The notes beneath the pieces were generated by a model. The model did no database searches. It saw only the letters and a program-made list of their open reading frames with translations, and was not told the DNA's origin. Positions 1 through 6,592 of a stretch of DNA of 11,238 bases are shown one piece after another (position 1 is the first letter of the stretch; the number at the start of each line of letters is the position of its first letter). The DNA is from Planctomycetaceae bacterium UBA969. GTDB taxonomy: Bacteria; Planctomycetota; Planctomycetia; Gemmatales; Gemmataceae. The stretch covers positions 1 through 11,238 of the forward strand of contig DBCB01000227.1 in the NCBI GenBank assembly GCA_002303765.1, written 5' to 3'. The translations under genes were made by a program, and so were the position numbers.

Positions 1-127
1 AACCCACGAAAGAATGCAAGATACCGCCATTCGTTTTTCTGAATCATTAGAAAAAAAAGGCAAAAGGCTCGAAGACACCTGCCCCCAGGAAGCGATCGAT
101 TTGCTACGCAATTCGATGCGAGACTAA
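1..127 (+). CDS. C-terminal end of an unrecognised protein (partial)
   Basis: An open frame enters from the left edge (first complete codon at position 2) and runs 41 codons to a TAA at 125-127. The visible tail is charged and probably helical, ending in CPQEAIDLLRNSMRD. There is an in-frame ATG at 14 but no ribosome binding site can be judged before it, so this is read as the end of a longer gene. I recognise no family. The next gene starts 46 bp downstream on the same strand with no obvious terminator between, so the two could share a transcript. Confidence 0.55.
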   Translation, partial: THERMQDTAIRFSESLEKKGKRLEDTCPQEAIDLLRNSMRD

Positions 128-173
128 AAAACCCTCCTCATAGATTTATCTACCTAAAAAACGAGAATTTTTC

Positions 174-2204
174 ATGCAAGTAATTAACATTGCTAGGTTT
201 GTATTTTTCATAGCATTGCCAACCGGAATCGCATTATTTCCAACCACCTCCTTTTCTCAACAAGATGTCGCAACAAAACAAGGAAAAGAAATAAATCTCA
301 AAGAAGAAATCTCTAATCTTTTGACAAAAAGAGCCCTTATAACAAAAGAACTGGAATCACTTAAAAAAAATCAGGCTCATGAGCACGATTTACCTGATAT
401 CGAAATTTACATCAAAGCGATTGATTGGCTTGTTAGAACCAAAGATTTTGATCAAAAAGATACATTCAAAAAAGCGAATTTTATCGCAGACCAAGGCATC
501 GCCAGGGCTTTAAAACTTCAAAACAATCAAAAACCTTGGTTATCGACTTTCAACACACCCCAAGCTAGGGCTTATCGCTCCGCAATTGATAATTCACTGC
601 AAGCGTATGCAATCATTTATCCAAAAGATTTTGGTTTAATTAAAACAAAGAAATACCCTTTACATTTAGTGCTACATGGAAAAAACGAAAAGTTAAATGA
701 AGTTAATTTCCTCTATGAAAACAGGGGTGATAAACCGCTTTCAGGTGATCAGGATTTTATCCAGCTTTCGATATATGGAAGGGGAAATAATGCATACCGC
801 TGGGCAGGGGAAACCGATCTCAATGAAGCCATACAAAACTTTACAGAACAAGAAAAACGCCAAGGACGGGACCACTTGATTGATAGTGCCCGTTTTGTTG
901 TTCGCGGTTTCTCCATGGGGGGTGCCGGCACTTGGCATCTGGGTTTGCATCAACCGGATCGCTGGTGCGTGATGGGGCCGGGAGCCGGCTTTACAACCAC
1001 TCATGGTTATGCTCCAAATTTGCCTGCAAAACTTCCCGATCAACAGGAAGCATGCTTGAGTATTTACGACGCGTATCTTTATGCCGAAAATGCGTTCAAT
1101 ATTCCGGTGGTTGCCTATTCAGGCGAAATCGACAAACAAAAGCAAGCTGCAGACATCATGGAAAAACACATCAAAAGTTTTGGTTTGCCGATAGAGCACT
1201 TAATCGCTCCGGGGTTGGAACATAAATTTCCCCCTGAATGGCAACAAAAAGCGTTTGCTGCTTATGCGCCACATATTGCCAAGGGCAGGGCACCTTATCC
1301 AGAAAAAATCAAATTCGTAACCTACACGCTCAAGTATGCCAAATGCGATTGGATTGAGATTTTAGGATTAAAAAAGCACTATATTCGATCCAGAGTTGAA
1401 GGCTCATTTAACGGCAAAAGCTACGAGTTACAAAGCGAAAACATTACAAAAATCTCGATCAGTTTACCATCTGACAAAAGTAAATCCATTCTACCAAGCA
1501 AATCAATTGCTATGGTTTTTGATGGGCAAAAAATCTCCGCTACTCCAATATTAGTGGATGGTGCAATGAAAATAATTCTGGAAAAAGATGATAAGAACAT
1601 CTGGTCTATGGCTGCGACAAAACCAGGGGTAAATAAGGCTAAAGTTCCCGGCTTACAGGGGCCGATCGACGATGCTTTTACCAAGGTTTTTTTGTGCGTG
1701 ACAGGGAGTGGCACTCCATGGAATGAGCTTGCGCACCAAGCATCACTTCAAGAACTTGAACGATTCAAAAAAGATTGGGAATTGTTTTTCAGAGCGGAAC
1801 TTCCCGTTAAAAAAGATTCCATGGTTACCACCAAGGATCTTGAATCAAAAAACATCATTCTTTTTGGAGATGGCGGCTCAAATTCATTAATTGCAAAAGT
1901 TCTGCCAATGGCACCAATTCAATGGAATAAATCATCCATACTTTTAAAAAACAAAACCTTTAATAGTGCGGAACATATGCCTGCATTAATCTTCCCAAGC
2001 CCATTTTCAAGTAAAAATTATGTAGTCATCAACAGTGGACATACTTTCCGCACAGAAGATTTAAAAGGAACCAATGCGCTTTTATTTCCACGTTGGGGAG
2101 ATTATGCGATTTTAAAAATCTCGCCTGCAATGCCCATGAAAACTGAACTACAAGAATCAGGGATTTTTGATGAGTTTTGGAGTTTGACAGAGCAACCAAA
2201 GTGA
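174..2204 (+). CDS. Exported alpha/beta hydrolase, prolyl-oligopeptidase family (S9-like)
   Basis: This is a 676-aa exported serine hydrolase. Residues 1-28 form a Sec-type signal peptide (basic R8, hydrophobic stretch 9-22, plausible cleavage after SFS at 26-28). Residues 36-66 could form a short coiled coil. Residues 70-150 match the long N-terminal region I associate with planctomycete members of this family. The alpha/beta hydrolase core spans about 160-370: the nucleophile elbow GFSMGG at 245-250 places the catalytic serine at S247, and the likely acid and base are D320 (GEID) and H350 (LEH). Residues 375-530 look like a linker or beta-rich region, and a C-terminal part (about 555-650, with LFGDGGSNS) is shared by such planctomycete proteins. 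The complete triad suggests an active peptidase or esterase acting outside the cytoplasm; the substrate cannot be told. The ATG at 174 has only a weak GAGA seven bases upstream. The N-terminal signal peptide supports this start. Confidence 0.85.
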   Translation: MQVINIARFVFFIALPTGIALFPTTSFSQQDVATKQGKEINLKEEISNLLTKRALITKELESLKKNQAHEHDLPDIEIYIKAIDWLVRTKDFDQKDTFKKANFIADQGIARALKLQNNQKPWLSTFNTPQARAYRSAIDNSLQAYAIIYPKDFGLIKTKKYPLHLVLHGKNEKLNEVNFLYENRGDKPLSGDQDFIQLSIYGRGNNAYRWAGETDLNEAIQNFTEQEKRQGRDHLIDSARFVVRGFSMGGAGTWHLGLHQPDRWCVMGPGAGFTTTHGYAPNLPAKLPDQQEACLSIYDAYLYAENAFNIPVVAYSGEIDKQKQAADIMEKHIKSFGLPIEHLIAPGLEHKFPPEWQQKAFAAYAPHIAKGRAPYPEKIKFVTYTLKYAKCDWIEILGLKKHYIRSRVEGSFNGKSYELQSENITKISISLPSDKSKSILPSKSIAMVFDGQKISATPILVDGAMKIILEKDDKNIWSMAATKPGVNKAKVPGLQGPIDDAFTKVFLCVTGSGTPWNELAHQASLQELERFKKDWELFFRAELPVKKDSMVTTKDLESKNIILFGDGGSNSLIAKVLPMAPIQWNKSSILLKNKTFNSAEHMPALIFPSPFSSKNYVVINSGHTFRTEDLKGTNALLFPRWGDYAILKISPAMPMKTELQESGIFDEFWSLTEQPK

Positions 2205-2308
2205 AATGATTAATGATCGTCATGCACAAACCGGGAAGCTGAATATTTGAAAAGACCGGATTAATCGATATTTTTAAACCACTTCGATTTTATTCTTTAA
2301 CATGATTT

Positions 2309-2346
2309 TTCCCTCTTTATTCCTATTCCGTTAGAATAAGAGGGAA
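2309..2346. repeat. Bulged inverted repeat in the hydrolase-glyS gap
   Basis: The left arm TTCCCTCTTTATTC (2309-2322) pairs with GAATAAGAGGGAA (2334-2346), giving a 13-bp stem with one bulged T and an 11-nt loop. It lies about 105 bp after the hydrolase stop codon. No T-tract follows on either strand, so it is not a classical Rho-independent terminator. It could protect or process a 3' end, or be a protein site. Its role is unknown. Confidence 0.45.
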
Positions 2347-2362
2347 CATTTGTGGTATTAAT

Positions 2363-2389
2363 GCAGGCAATTTAAAATAGCAGGCAATT
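2363..2389 (+). repeat. Short direct repeat upstream of glyS
   Basis: The 10-mer GCAGGCAATT occurs twice, at 2363-2372 and 2380-2389, 17 bp apart start to start. It sits just upstream of the candidate -10 element for glyS, where an operator could lie, but at this length chance is a fair explanation. Confidence 0.3.
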
Positions 2390-2394
2390 ATAAG

Positions 2395-2403
2395 TGCTAT
2401 ATT
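2395..2403 (+). promoter_or_regulatory. Candidate extended -10 promoter for glyS
   Basis: TGCTATATT matches an extended -10 element (TGn followed by TATATT). No good -35 hexamer is present at 16-18 bp. Transcription would begin near 2410, giving a leader of about 33 nt before the ATG at 2443. The same TATATT hexamer appears in the two candidate minus-strand promoters of this window. Inference from sequence only. Confidence 0.35.
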
Positions 2404-2442
2404 TTAAAAATAATAGCTGGCCCCATTTAAAGGAAAACATCA

Positions 2443-4038
2443 ATGGATATGGATAAACTTGTTTCGCTTTGCAAAAGAAGAGGCTTCCTTTTCCAGTCGA
2501 GTGAAATTTATGGCGGCCTTAATGGCTTTTGGGATTATGGCCCCTTAGGAGTCGAATTAAAACGTAACATCAAGGAAGCTTGGTGGCAGGATATGATTTC
2601 AGGCCACAATGAACTTCTTATAAGTAACGGGGCCCCCTCCGAACACCAAATGGTTGGTATTGATTGCAGCATCATCATGCATCCCCAGGTTTGGAAGTGT
2701 TCGGGCCATTACGATTTATTTCATGACTTCATGGTCGATTGCAAGGAATCAAAAAAACGCTACAGGCATGATCAGGTAAGGGGTCGATGGGCTCTTGCCA
2801 AAGAACAGCGGATATTTATTGCAACTCAATCTGGTGGTGAAGAAGGGCTACAAGAAACAGAACAGAAGGCATTAAAGTTCTTTAATCTTCGCGCAAAATC
2901 ATTGGAGGAAATATCTTGGGATGGGCCTTTGGTTTCACTAATTACTATTACCGATTTCGACAAAGTACTGGGGCCAGATGCAAAAGCTATCGGCACACTT
3001 ACGCCGCCACGCGAATTTAACCTGATGTTCAAGACCATTGTTGGGGCCATGGGAGGCGAAGAAAGCTCGGCGTTTCTAAGGCCCGAAACTGCTCAAGGAA
3101 TTTTCGTAAACTTTAAAAATGTTGTCGATTCAACCAGAGTAAAAATCCCATTTGGCATTGCCCAGATAGGTAAAAGCTTCCGAAACGAAATTACTCCTCG
3201 CAACTTCACATTTAGATCCCGTGAATTCGAACAAATGGAAATTGAGTTTTTCTGTCACCCAAGCCAATCACCAGAATGGTATAAATATTGGCGCGATCGC
3301 AGATACAAATGGTATACCGATCTTGGCTTATCTTCTTCCAGATTACAATTACGCGACCACGACAAAGACGAATTAAGCCATTATTCTTGTGGCACCGCTG
3401 ACATTGAATACGCTTTCCCATTTTTACCTCCAGGCGAATTTGGCGAACTTGAAGGCATTGCCCATCGGGGTGATTTTGATCTTAAGAGCCATATGGAAGG
3501 AAAATTAGTTCGTTCTGGTGATGAACTAGTAGTCGAACTAGGTGAAGATGGAAAACCAAAACACCGTGGTTCAGGCAAAGACCTCCGATACTTCAATGAC
3601 CAAACTCGGGAACGATTTATCCCCCATGTGATTGAACCATCCGCAGGCGCAGACCGGGGCACTTTGGCTTTCCTTTGCGAAGCATACTTCGAAGAGGAAA
3701 TCGAAGGCGAAACCAGAGTTGTCTTGCGTTTAAATCCTAGAATCGCCCCTGTAAAAGCAGCTATTTTCCCACTCGTCAACAAGGATGGTATGCCTGAAAA
3801 AGCGAAGGCTATCTATGGCGATCTTAAAAAAGAATTTGCTGTATATTTTGATGATGGCGGAGCCATTGGCAGAAGGTACCGTAGGCAGGACGAAATCGGC
3901 ACCCCGATTTGCATCACCGTCGATGGCCAAACCAACCAGGACGATACGGTTACCTGGCGAGACCGGGATACTCTCCAACAGAAACGCATTCCCATCCAAG
4001 GCTTGAAGGAAGAGTTGCGAAACTTATTGAAATCCTAG
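2443..4038 (+). CDS. glyS: Glycyl-tRNA synthetase, single-chain alpha2 type
   Basis: This cytoplasmic class II aminoacyl-tRNA synthetase attaches glycine to tRNA(Gly) using ATP. At 531 aa it is the homodimeric eukaryote/archaea/Thermus form, not the bacterial GlyQ/GlyS tetramer. It begins with the family's GFLFQSSEIYGGLNGFWDYG block (14-33). DCKESKKRYR (99-108) falls where the family has its small insertion. Motif 2 is RNEITPRNFTFRSREFEQME (247-266). Then come the glycine-binding GELEGIAHRGDFDL region (334-347) and motif 3, in which EPSAGADRGTLAFL (398-411) carries the ATP-binding arginine. The anticodon-binding domain spans about 433-531 and includes RYRRQDEIGTP. AGGA at 2431-2434, eight bases before ATG 2443, supports the start; another ATG at 2449 is in frame. 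All core motifs are present, so it should be the functional enzyme. The gene ends 3 bp from the convergent rluD-type gene. Confidence 0.96.
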   Translation: MDMDKLVSLCKRRGFLFQSSEIYGGLNGFWDYGPLGVELKRNIKEAWWQDMISGHNELLISNGAPSEHQMVGIDCSIIMHPQVWKCSGHYDLFHDFMVDCKESKKRYRHDQVRGRWALAKEQRIFIATQSGGEEGLQETEQKALKFFNLRAKSLEEISWDGPLVSLITITDFDKVLGPDAKAIGTLTPPREFNLMFKTIVGAMGGEESSAFLRPETAQGIFVNFKNVVDSTRVKIPFGIAQIGKSFRNEITPRNFTFRSREFEQMEIEFFCHPSQSPEWYKYWRDRRYKWYTDLGLSSSRLQLRDHDKDELSHYSCGTADIEYAFPFLPPGEFGELEGIAHRGDFDLKSHMEGKLVRSGDELVVELGEDGKPKHRGSGKDLRYFNDQTRERFIPHVIEPSAGADRGTLAFLCEAYFEEEIEGETRVVLRLNPRIAPVKAAIFPLVNKDGMPEKAKAIYGDLKKEFAVYFDDGGAIGRRYRRQDEIGTPICITVDGQTNQDDTVTWRDRDTLQQKRIPIQGLKEELRNLLKS

Positions 4039-4041
4039 GTT

Positions 4042-5115
4042 TTAGGGCTTTTTGTGCAACCTTAAGGCATCCAGCGTCTGCTGGATGTCTGCAGGTACGG
4101 GCGCCTTTATTTCCAACAGTTGATTCGTTCGCGGATGCTTAAAACGCAATCGAAATGCATGCAACGCCTGACGCCTAAGAAGTAAGGAATCTTCCTCATC
4201 TGGCAGATTTGGAAGGAAGCTTTTCAAGTGGATACTATCCCGACCGCTATAGATTTTATCCGCTAAAACTGGGTGTCCGATACTTCCCAAATGCACCCGA
4301 ATCTGATGTGTCCGCCCGGTTCTGGGTTGCACTCGCACATAGGTATAACCCTTGAATCGCTCGATTACCTCATAATAACTGCAGGCATCTTTGGCGTCTT
4401 CATTTCCCACGTCATTAGTAACAATCATTTTCACCCGATCGGTCGGGTGATGTGCAATTTTCGCCTCTATGTAATCGGTATCTCTTTCTATAACACCCGA
4501 AGTGATTGCAATATATTCCTTAAACACTTTCCGCTGTTCAAACAACATTGATAATTCGCGATGCGTTTGCTCATGCTTAGCAACAAGAATAACCCCGCTC
4601 GTATCACGATCAAGCCTATGAACAATCCCTGGTCTATAATCACCATTAATTGTGCTTAATGTCTCAAAATGAAACCGCAAAGCATTTACTAGGGTACCAC
4701 TCCAATGGCCTTTCGCTGGATGTACAACCATATTTGGGGGCTTATTGATTACTGCGAGGTATTCATCTTCGTAAACAACATCTAAGGGGATATTTTCGGC
4801 CTGAGGTGCTGAACGCGTCGCGACAGGAGGCACTATTTTGATGAAGTCGCCATGCTTGACTCTATAGCTAGACTTAGCTATTTTCTGATTAACAGTAACC
4901 CCGCCGCCTTCTATCACCCGTTGAACAACAGCCCGGCTATAGTCAGGGAATTGCATGACAAGAAATTGATCTAACCTAACATTTTCAAGCCTTATTTTGG
5001 CATGAACATCGATTTCGCGTGGGGCAGGAGGCTGAGTTTCAGCATCAGGGGGTTCGATTTCTGCAAATTCAGTTTCATCTATATCAATATCATCAATTGG
5101 TTCAAATTCATCCAT
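4042..5115 (-). CDS. rluD: RluD-family 23S rRNA pseudouridine synthase
   Basis: The protein converts specific uridines in RNA to pseudouridine. In RluD of E. coli the targets are in helix 69 of 23S rRNA; that this protein shares them is inference, since RluA/RluC relatives look similar. An S4 RNA-binding domain covers about 44-95 (VRLDQFLVMQFPDYSRAVVQ). The RluA-type catalytic domain covers about 110-335, with NKPPNMVVHPAKGH (124-137), the signature HRLDRDTSGVILVAK (166-180) whose D169 is the catalytic aspartate, and RTGRTHQIRVHL (265-276). Length is 357 aa, longer than the roughly 326 aa of E. coli RluD mainly because of a strongly acidic tail at residues 1-35. The ATG at 5115 lies 5 bp after the stop codon of the TPR-like gene and has no clear ribosome binding site, so translational coupling within one operon is likely. 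Its 3' end faces glyS with a 3-bp gap. Confidence 0.9.
   Translation of the reverse strand: MDEFEPIDDIDIDETEFAEIEPPDAETQPPAPREIDVHAKIRLENVRLDQFLVMQFPDYSRAVVQRVIEGGGVTVNQKIAKSSYRVKHGDFIKIVPPVATRSAPQAENIPLDVVYEDEYLAVINKPPNMVVHPAKGHWSGTLVNALRFHFETLSTINGDYRPGIVHRLDRDTSGVILVAKHEQTHRELSMLFEQRKVFKEYIAITSGVIERDTDYIEAKIAHHPTDRVKMIVTNDVGNEDAKDACSYYEVIERFKGYTYVRVQPRTGRTHQIRVHLGSIGHPVLADKIYSGRDSIHLKSFLPNLPDEEDSLLLRRQALHAFRLRFKHPRTNQLLEIKAPVPADIQQTLDALRLHKKP
4068..4087. repeat. Perfect 8-bp hairpin at the glyS/rluD junction
   Basis: CATCCAGC (4068-4075), loop GTCT, then GCTGGATG (4080-4087) form a perfect GC-rich stem. It lies 30 bp beyond the glyS stop and inside the last codons of the minus-strand rluD-type gene. 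No T-tract follows on either strand. As RNA it could stabilise or end the glyS transcript in this tight convergent arrangement, but the rluD coding constraint could also produce it. Confidence 0.4.
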
Positions 5116-5120
5116 TATAA

Positions 5121-5741
5121 TTAATCAAAATTCTTGTAGAAAGTCGCCAAATCAACCTGGTTATCCTGAAGATTTTTCAGGTATTTAACCGCAAGAGCAC
5201 CAGCACCAGTTTTGTCGCCCAATAAACTAGCCTGAGTATAGTAATCTTTAGATTTATCAAAGTGCCTGAGGGCCTCATGGCCTTTTCCAGCATTAAGAAG
5301 AGATTGCGCCTTTAATTCAGGAATCAACATGGGGTCATCAATAACCTTTTCATAAAGTTCGATTGCTTTTTCAATATTGTTCGTTGCTTCTTTTTTAATC
5401 TCGACGTTGGTACTTGCGAAAAGAGTCATCCCTTGAGCAAGCAAAACTCTAGCAGCTTCAACTCGTGCAATTAAAGCTTGGCTTGTACCTGAATTTTTTT
5501 GTGCAAACTCTTGAAGCACTGCAGATTGCTGACTAAACCCGAGACCCGCCCAACGCTTCGATTCTTCTTCAAAAGCACTATTTGAAACCGTGCTTACAGT
5601 AAAATAAATTGCGCAAAGCAAGATGATAGAAATAGCAGCAACAATGATTTTCTTTCCATGTAGCTCTGCAAAATCAGCAAAGGACATCCTCATGGAATGA
5701 ACTTCAACTAACTGGTTATGGGGTTGCTCTTGTGTAGTCAT
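5121..5741 (-). CDS. Membrane-anchored TPR-like protein
   Basis: This 206-aa protein has a short cytoplasmic N-terminus, one hydrophobic membrane segment at about 31-52 (starting KIIVAAISIILLCAIYF), and a soluble helical region that should lie outside the cytoplasm. Residues 85-180 hold helical pairs typical of TPR folds (for example IEKAIELYEKVI at 123-134 and AGKGHEALRHFDKSKDYYTQA at 151-171). The architecture resembles YfgM/TPR_21-type proteins, which assist folding or assembly near the Sec machinery; that function is only an analogy. The frame continues to a TTG at 5756, but the ATG at 5741 is preferred because GGAGAAGGA sits immediately upstream. It is the first gene of a probable two-gene operon with the rluD-type gene and has a good candidate promoter about 70 bp upstream. 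Confidence 0.75.
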   Translation of the reverse strand: MTTQEQPHNQLVEVHSMRMSFADFAELHGKKIIVAAISIILLCAIYFTVSTVSNSAFEEESKRWAGLGFSQQSAVLQEFAQKNSGTSQALIARVEAARVLLAQGMTLFASTNVEIKKEATNNIEKAIELYEKVIDDPMLIPELKAQSLLNAGKGHEALRHFDKSKDYYTQASLLGDKTGAGALAVKYLKNLQDNQVDLATFYKNFD

Positions 5742-5750
5742 TCCTTCTCC
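5742..5750 (-). promoter_or_regulatory. Ribosome binding site fixing the TPR-like start
   Basis: On the minus strand GGAGAAGGA directly precedes ATG 5741; the GGAG core leaves a 5-nt spacing. This favours the ATG over the in-frame TTG at 5756, which would place the Shine-Dalgarno sequence inside the coding region. Confidence 0.65.
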
Positions 5751-5809
5751 AAACAATTTGAACTGATTAAAGTTCTAATGCCTAATTACAATGAAGTTGT
5801 TATATGGAA

Positions 5810-5838
5810 AATATAAAGGGGATTTAATGAGGGGTCAA
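5810..5838 (-). promoter_or_regulatory. Candidate sigma-70 promoter for the TPR-like/rluD operon
   Basis: Reading the minus strand, TTGACC (5838-5833), a 17-bp spacer, and TATATT (5815-5810) closely match -35 and -10 consensus hexamers. Transcription would start near 5803, giving a leader of about 60 nt. It lies about 20 bp past the stop codon of the 121-aa gene, so the operon need not depend on read-through. Confidence 0.55.
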
Positions 5839-5859
5839 TCGCAAGCAATAAAGAATAGG

Positions 5860-6225
5860 TTAATTCTTTTCAGGTAGCTGAGCTTCATACCCAATTTTTT
5901 TTACTGCTTTTGCGAGAGTGTCTGCTTCCATCATTGCCTTGGAACCGCCTACACCTGCCCGAACAAGGGCAACATACCAAAAACGCAACCTATCCCTCTG
6001 CGGCAATTCAGAAGATTTCAAACCAAGGGTTTCAACATCATCAGGATTCCAACGGCTCTTTTTTAATTTTTCGGAAACCTGCCTAAAAGTTAATCCATTG
6101 GAAACTACTTGACCACTTTCATCCGTAATACGGTATGCAACCAACAAATTAAGCAACCCTAAGAATCTCCCGAGGTGGAGAGATTTGGTTTTTACTGCCA
6201 ACAAAAATTGATCAATAGAATCCAT
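5860..6225 (-). CDS. Small conserved-looking protein of unknown function
   Basis: The 121-aa product is soluble, with no signal peptide or membrane segment. It looks largely helical: a hydrophobic helix at 16-31 (LHLGRFLGLLNLLVAY), a segment at 45-57 that could be helix-turn-helix-like (GLTFRQVSEKLKK), an aromatic helix at 80-91 (LRFWYVALVRAG), and a C-terminal helix ending in KKIGYEAQLP. I do not recognise a family and propose no function. The ATG at 6225 has only a weak GAAAAG upstream. A candidate promoter lies about 55 bp upstream. Coding status rests on the open frame, the balanced composition like that of its neighbours, and the promoter; no competing frame in this stretch looks like a protein. 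Confidence 0.65.
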   Translation of the reverse strand: MDSIDQFLLAVKTKSLHLGRFLGLLNLLVAYRITDESGQVVSNGLTFRQVSEKLKKSRWNPDDVETLGLKSSELPQRDRLRFWYVALVRAGVGGSKAMMEADTLAKAVKKIGYEAQLPEKN

Positions 6226-6279
6226 GAACTTTTCAATTCAGCAAAATCACCTGTTACAAATCAACCGCCGACGATTCGG

Positions 6280-6307
6280 AATATAAAAGCAACTTGCAAC
6301 TATTCAA
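6280..6307 (-). promoter_or_regulatory. Candidate sigma-70 promoter for the 121-aa gene
   Basis: On the minus strand TTGAAT (6307-6302), a 16-bp spacer, and TATATT (6285-6280) resemble -35 and -10 boxes. The leader would be about 48 nt. The TTTATATT core is shared with the promoter proposed at 5810-5838. Confidence 0.45.
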
Positions 6308-6471
6308 CAGAGTAGCACAAGACCACGATCATAAATATAGGGAATACTGGCAATTTAACCGCTTTGTACTAAATATGCCGATTTTAACTGAATACCCCAT
6401 GTTTTCATTCGTTTTATCAGCAAAATAAAAACCTTATTTCCATGCTTTAACAAAATATTTATTCAATTAAG

Positions 6472-6516
6472 CATAACTTTTGTCAGCTGAACAATTTCCA
6501 AAAGTTATGTTTTTTT
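6472..6516 (+). terminator. Terminator-like hairpin with T-tract in a leader region
   Basis: CATAACTTTTG (6472-6482) pairs perfectly with CAAAAGTTATG (6499-6509), an 11-bp stem with a 16-nt loop that contains CAGCTG, followed by seven T residues (6510-6516). This is the layout of a Rho-independent terminator reading rightwards, although the stem is AT-rich. No plus-strand gene ends nearby; the next start is 76 bp downstream. It may end an uncharacterised transcript from this gap or act as an attenuator ahead of the gene at 6593. Confidence 0.45.
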
Positions 6517-6581
6517 CGCTGCTAAGCTTCTCAATCTACTTTTTAGCATTACCTTACATGGAGAATTATTGATTTCTTCTT

Positions 6582-6587
6582 AGGAGG
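6582..6587 (+). promoter_or_regulatory. Strong ribosome binding site for the radical-SAM-like gene
   Basis: AGGAGG ends five bases before ATG 6593. It is the best Shine-Dalgarno match in the window and fixes the start codon. Confidence 0.75.
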
Positions 6588-6592
6588 CCAGG

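Larger units (their letters stand above)
6226..6592. other. Divergent intergenic region, 367 bp
   Basis: This AT-rich gap separates the minus-strand 121-aa gene from the plus-strand radical-SAM-like gene. It holds a candidate minus-strand promoter on the left (6280-6307), a terminator-like hairpin at 6472-6516, and a strong ribosome binding site on the right (6582-6587). I see no tRNA, no convincing small ORF and no known riboswitch pattern in it. The stretch 6310-6470 shows no clear structure. Confidence 0.6.

Noticed and set aside
128..173. TAGAT/ATCTA inverted repeat (142-153) as a terminator
   Set aside because: The stem is five base pairs with a two-base loop and has no T-tract, which is expected by chance in AT-rich DNA.
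2205..2442. T-box or other riboswitch ahead of glyS
   Set aside because: No T-box core sequence and no terminator with a T-tract are visible; the hairpin at 2309-2346 lacks these parts.
3381..3782. 133-codon minus-strand open frame
   Set aside because: It is opposite the conserved catalytic core of glycyl-tRNA synthetase and its product is a serine- and proline-rich shadow.
4273..4551. 92-codon plus-strand open frame
   Set aside because: It is opposite the RluD catalytic domain, whose protein motifs are clear.
6480..6508. Plus-strand promoter TTGTCA-17-AGTTAT
   Set aside because: The -10 hexamer matches only three of six consensus bases, and the bases are better explained as the stem of the terminator-like hairpin.
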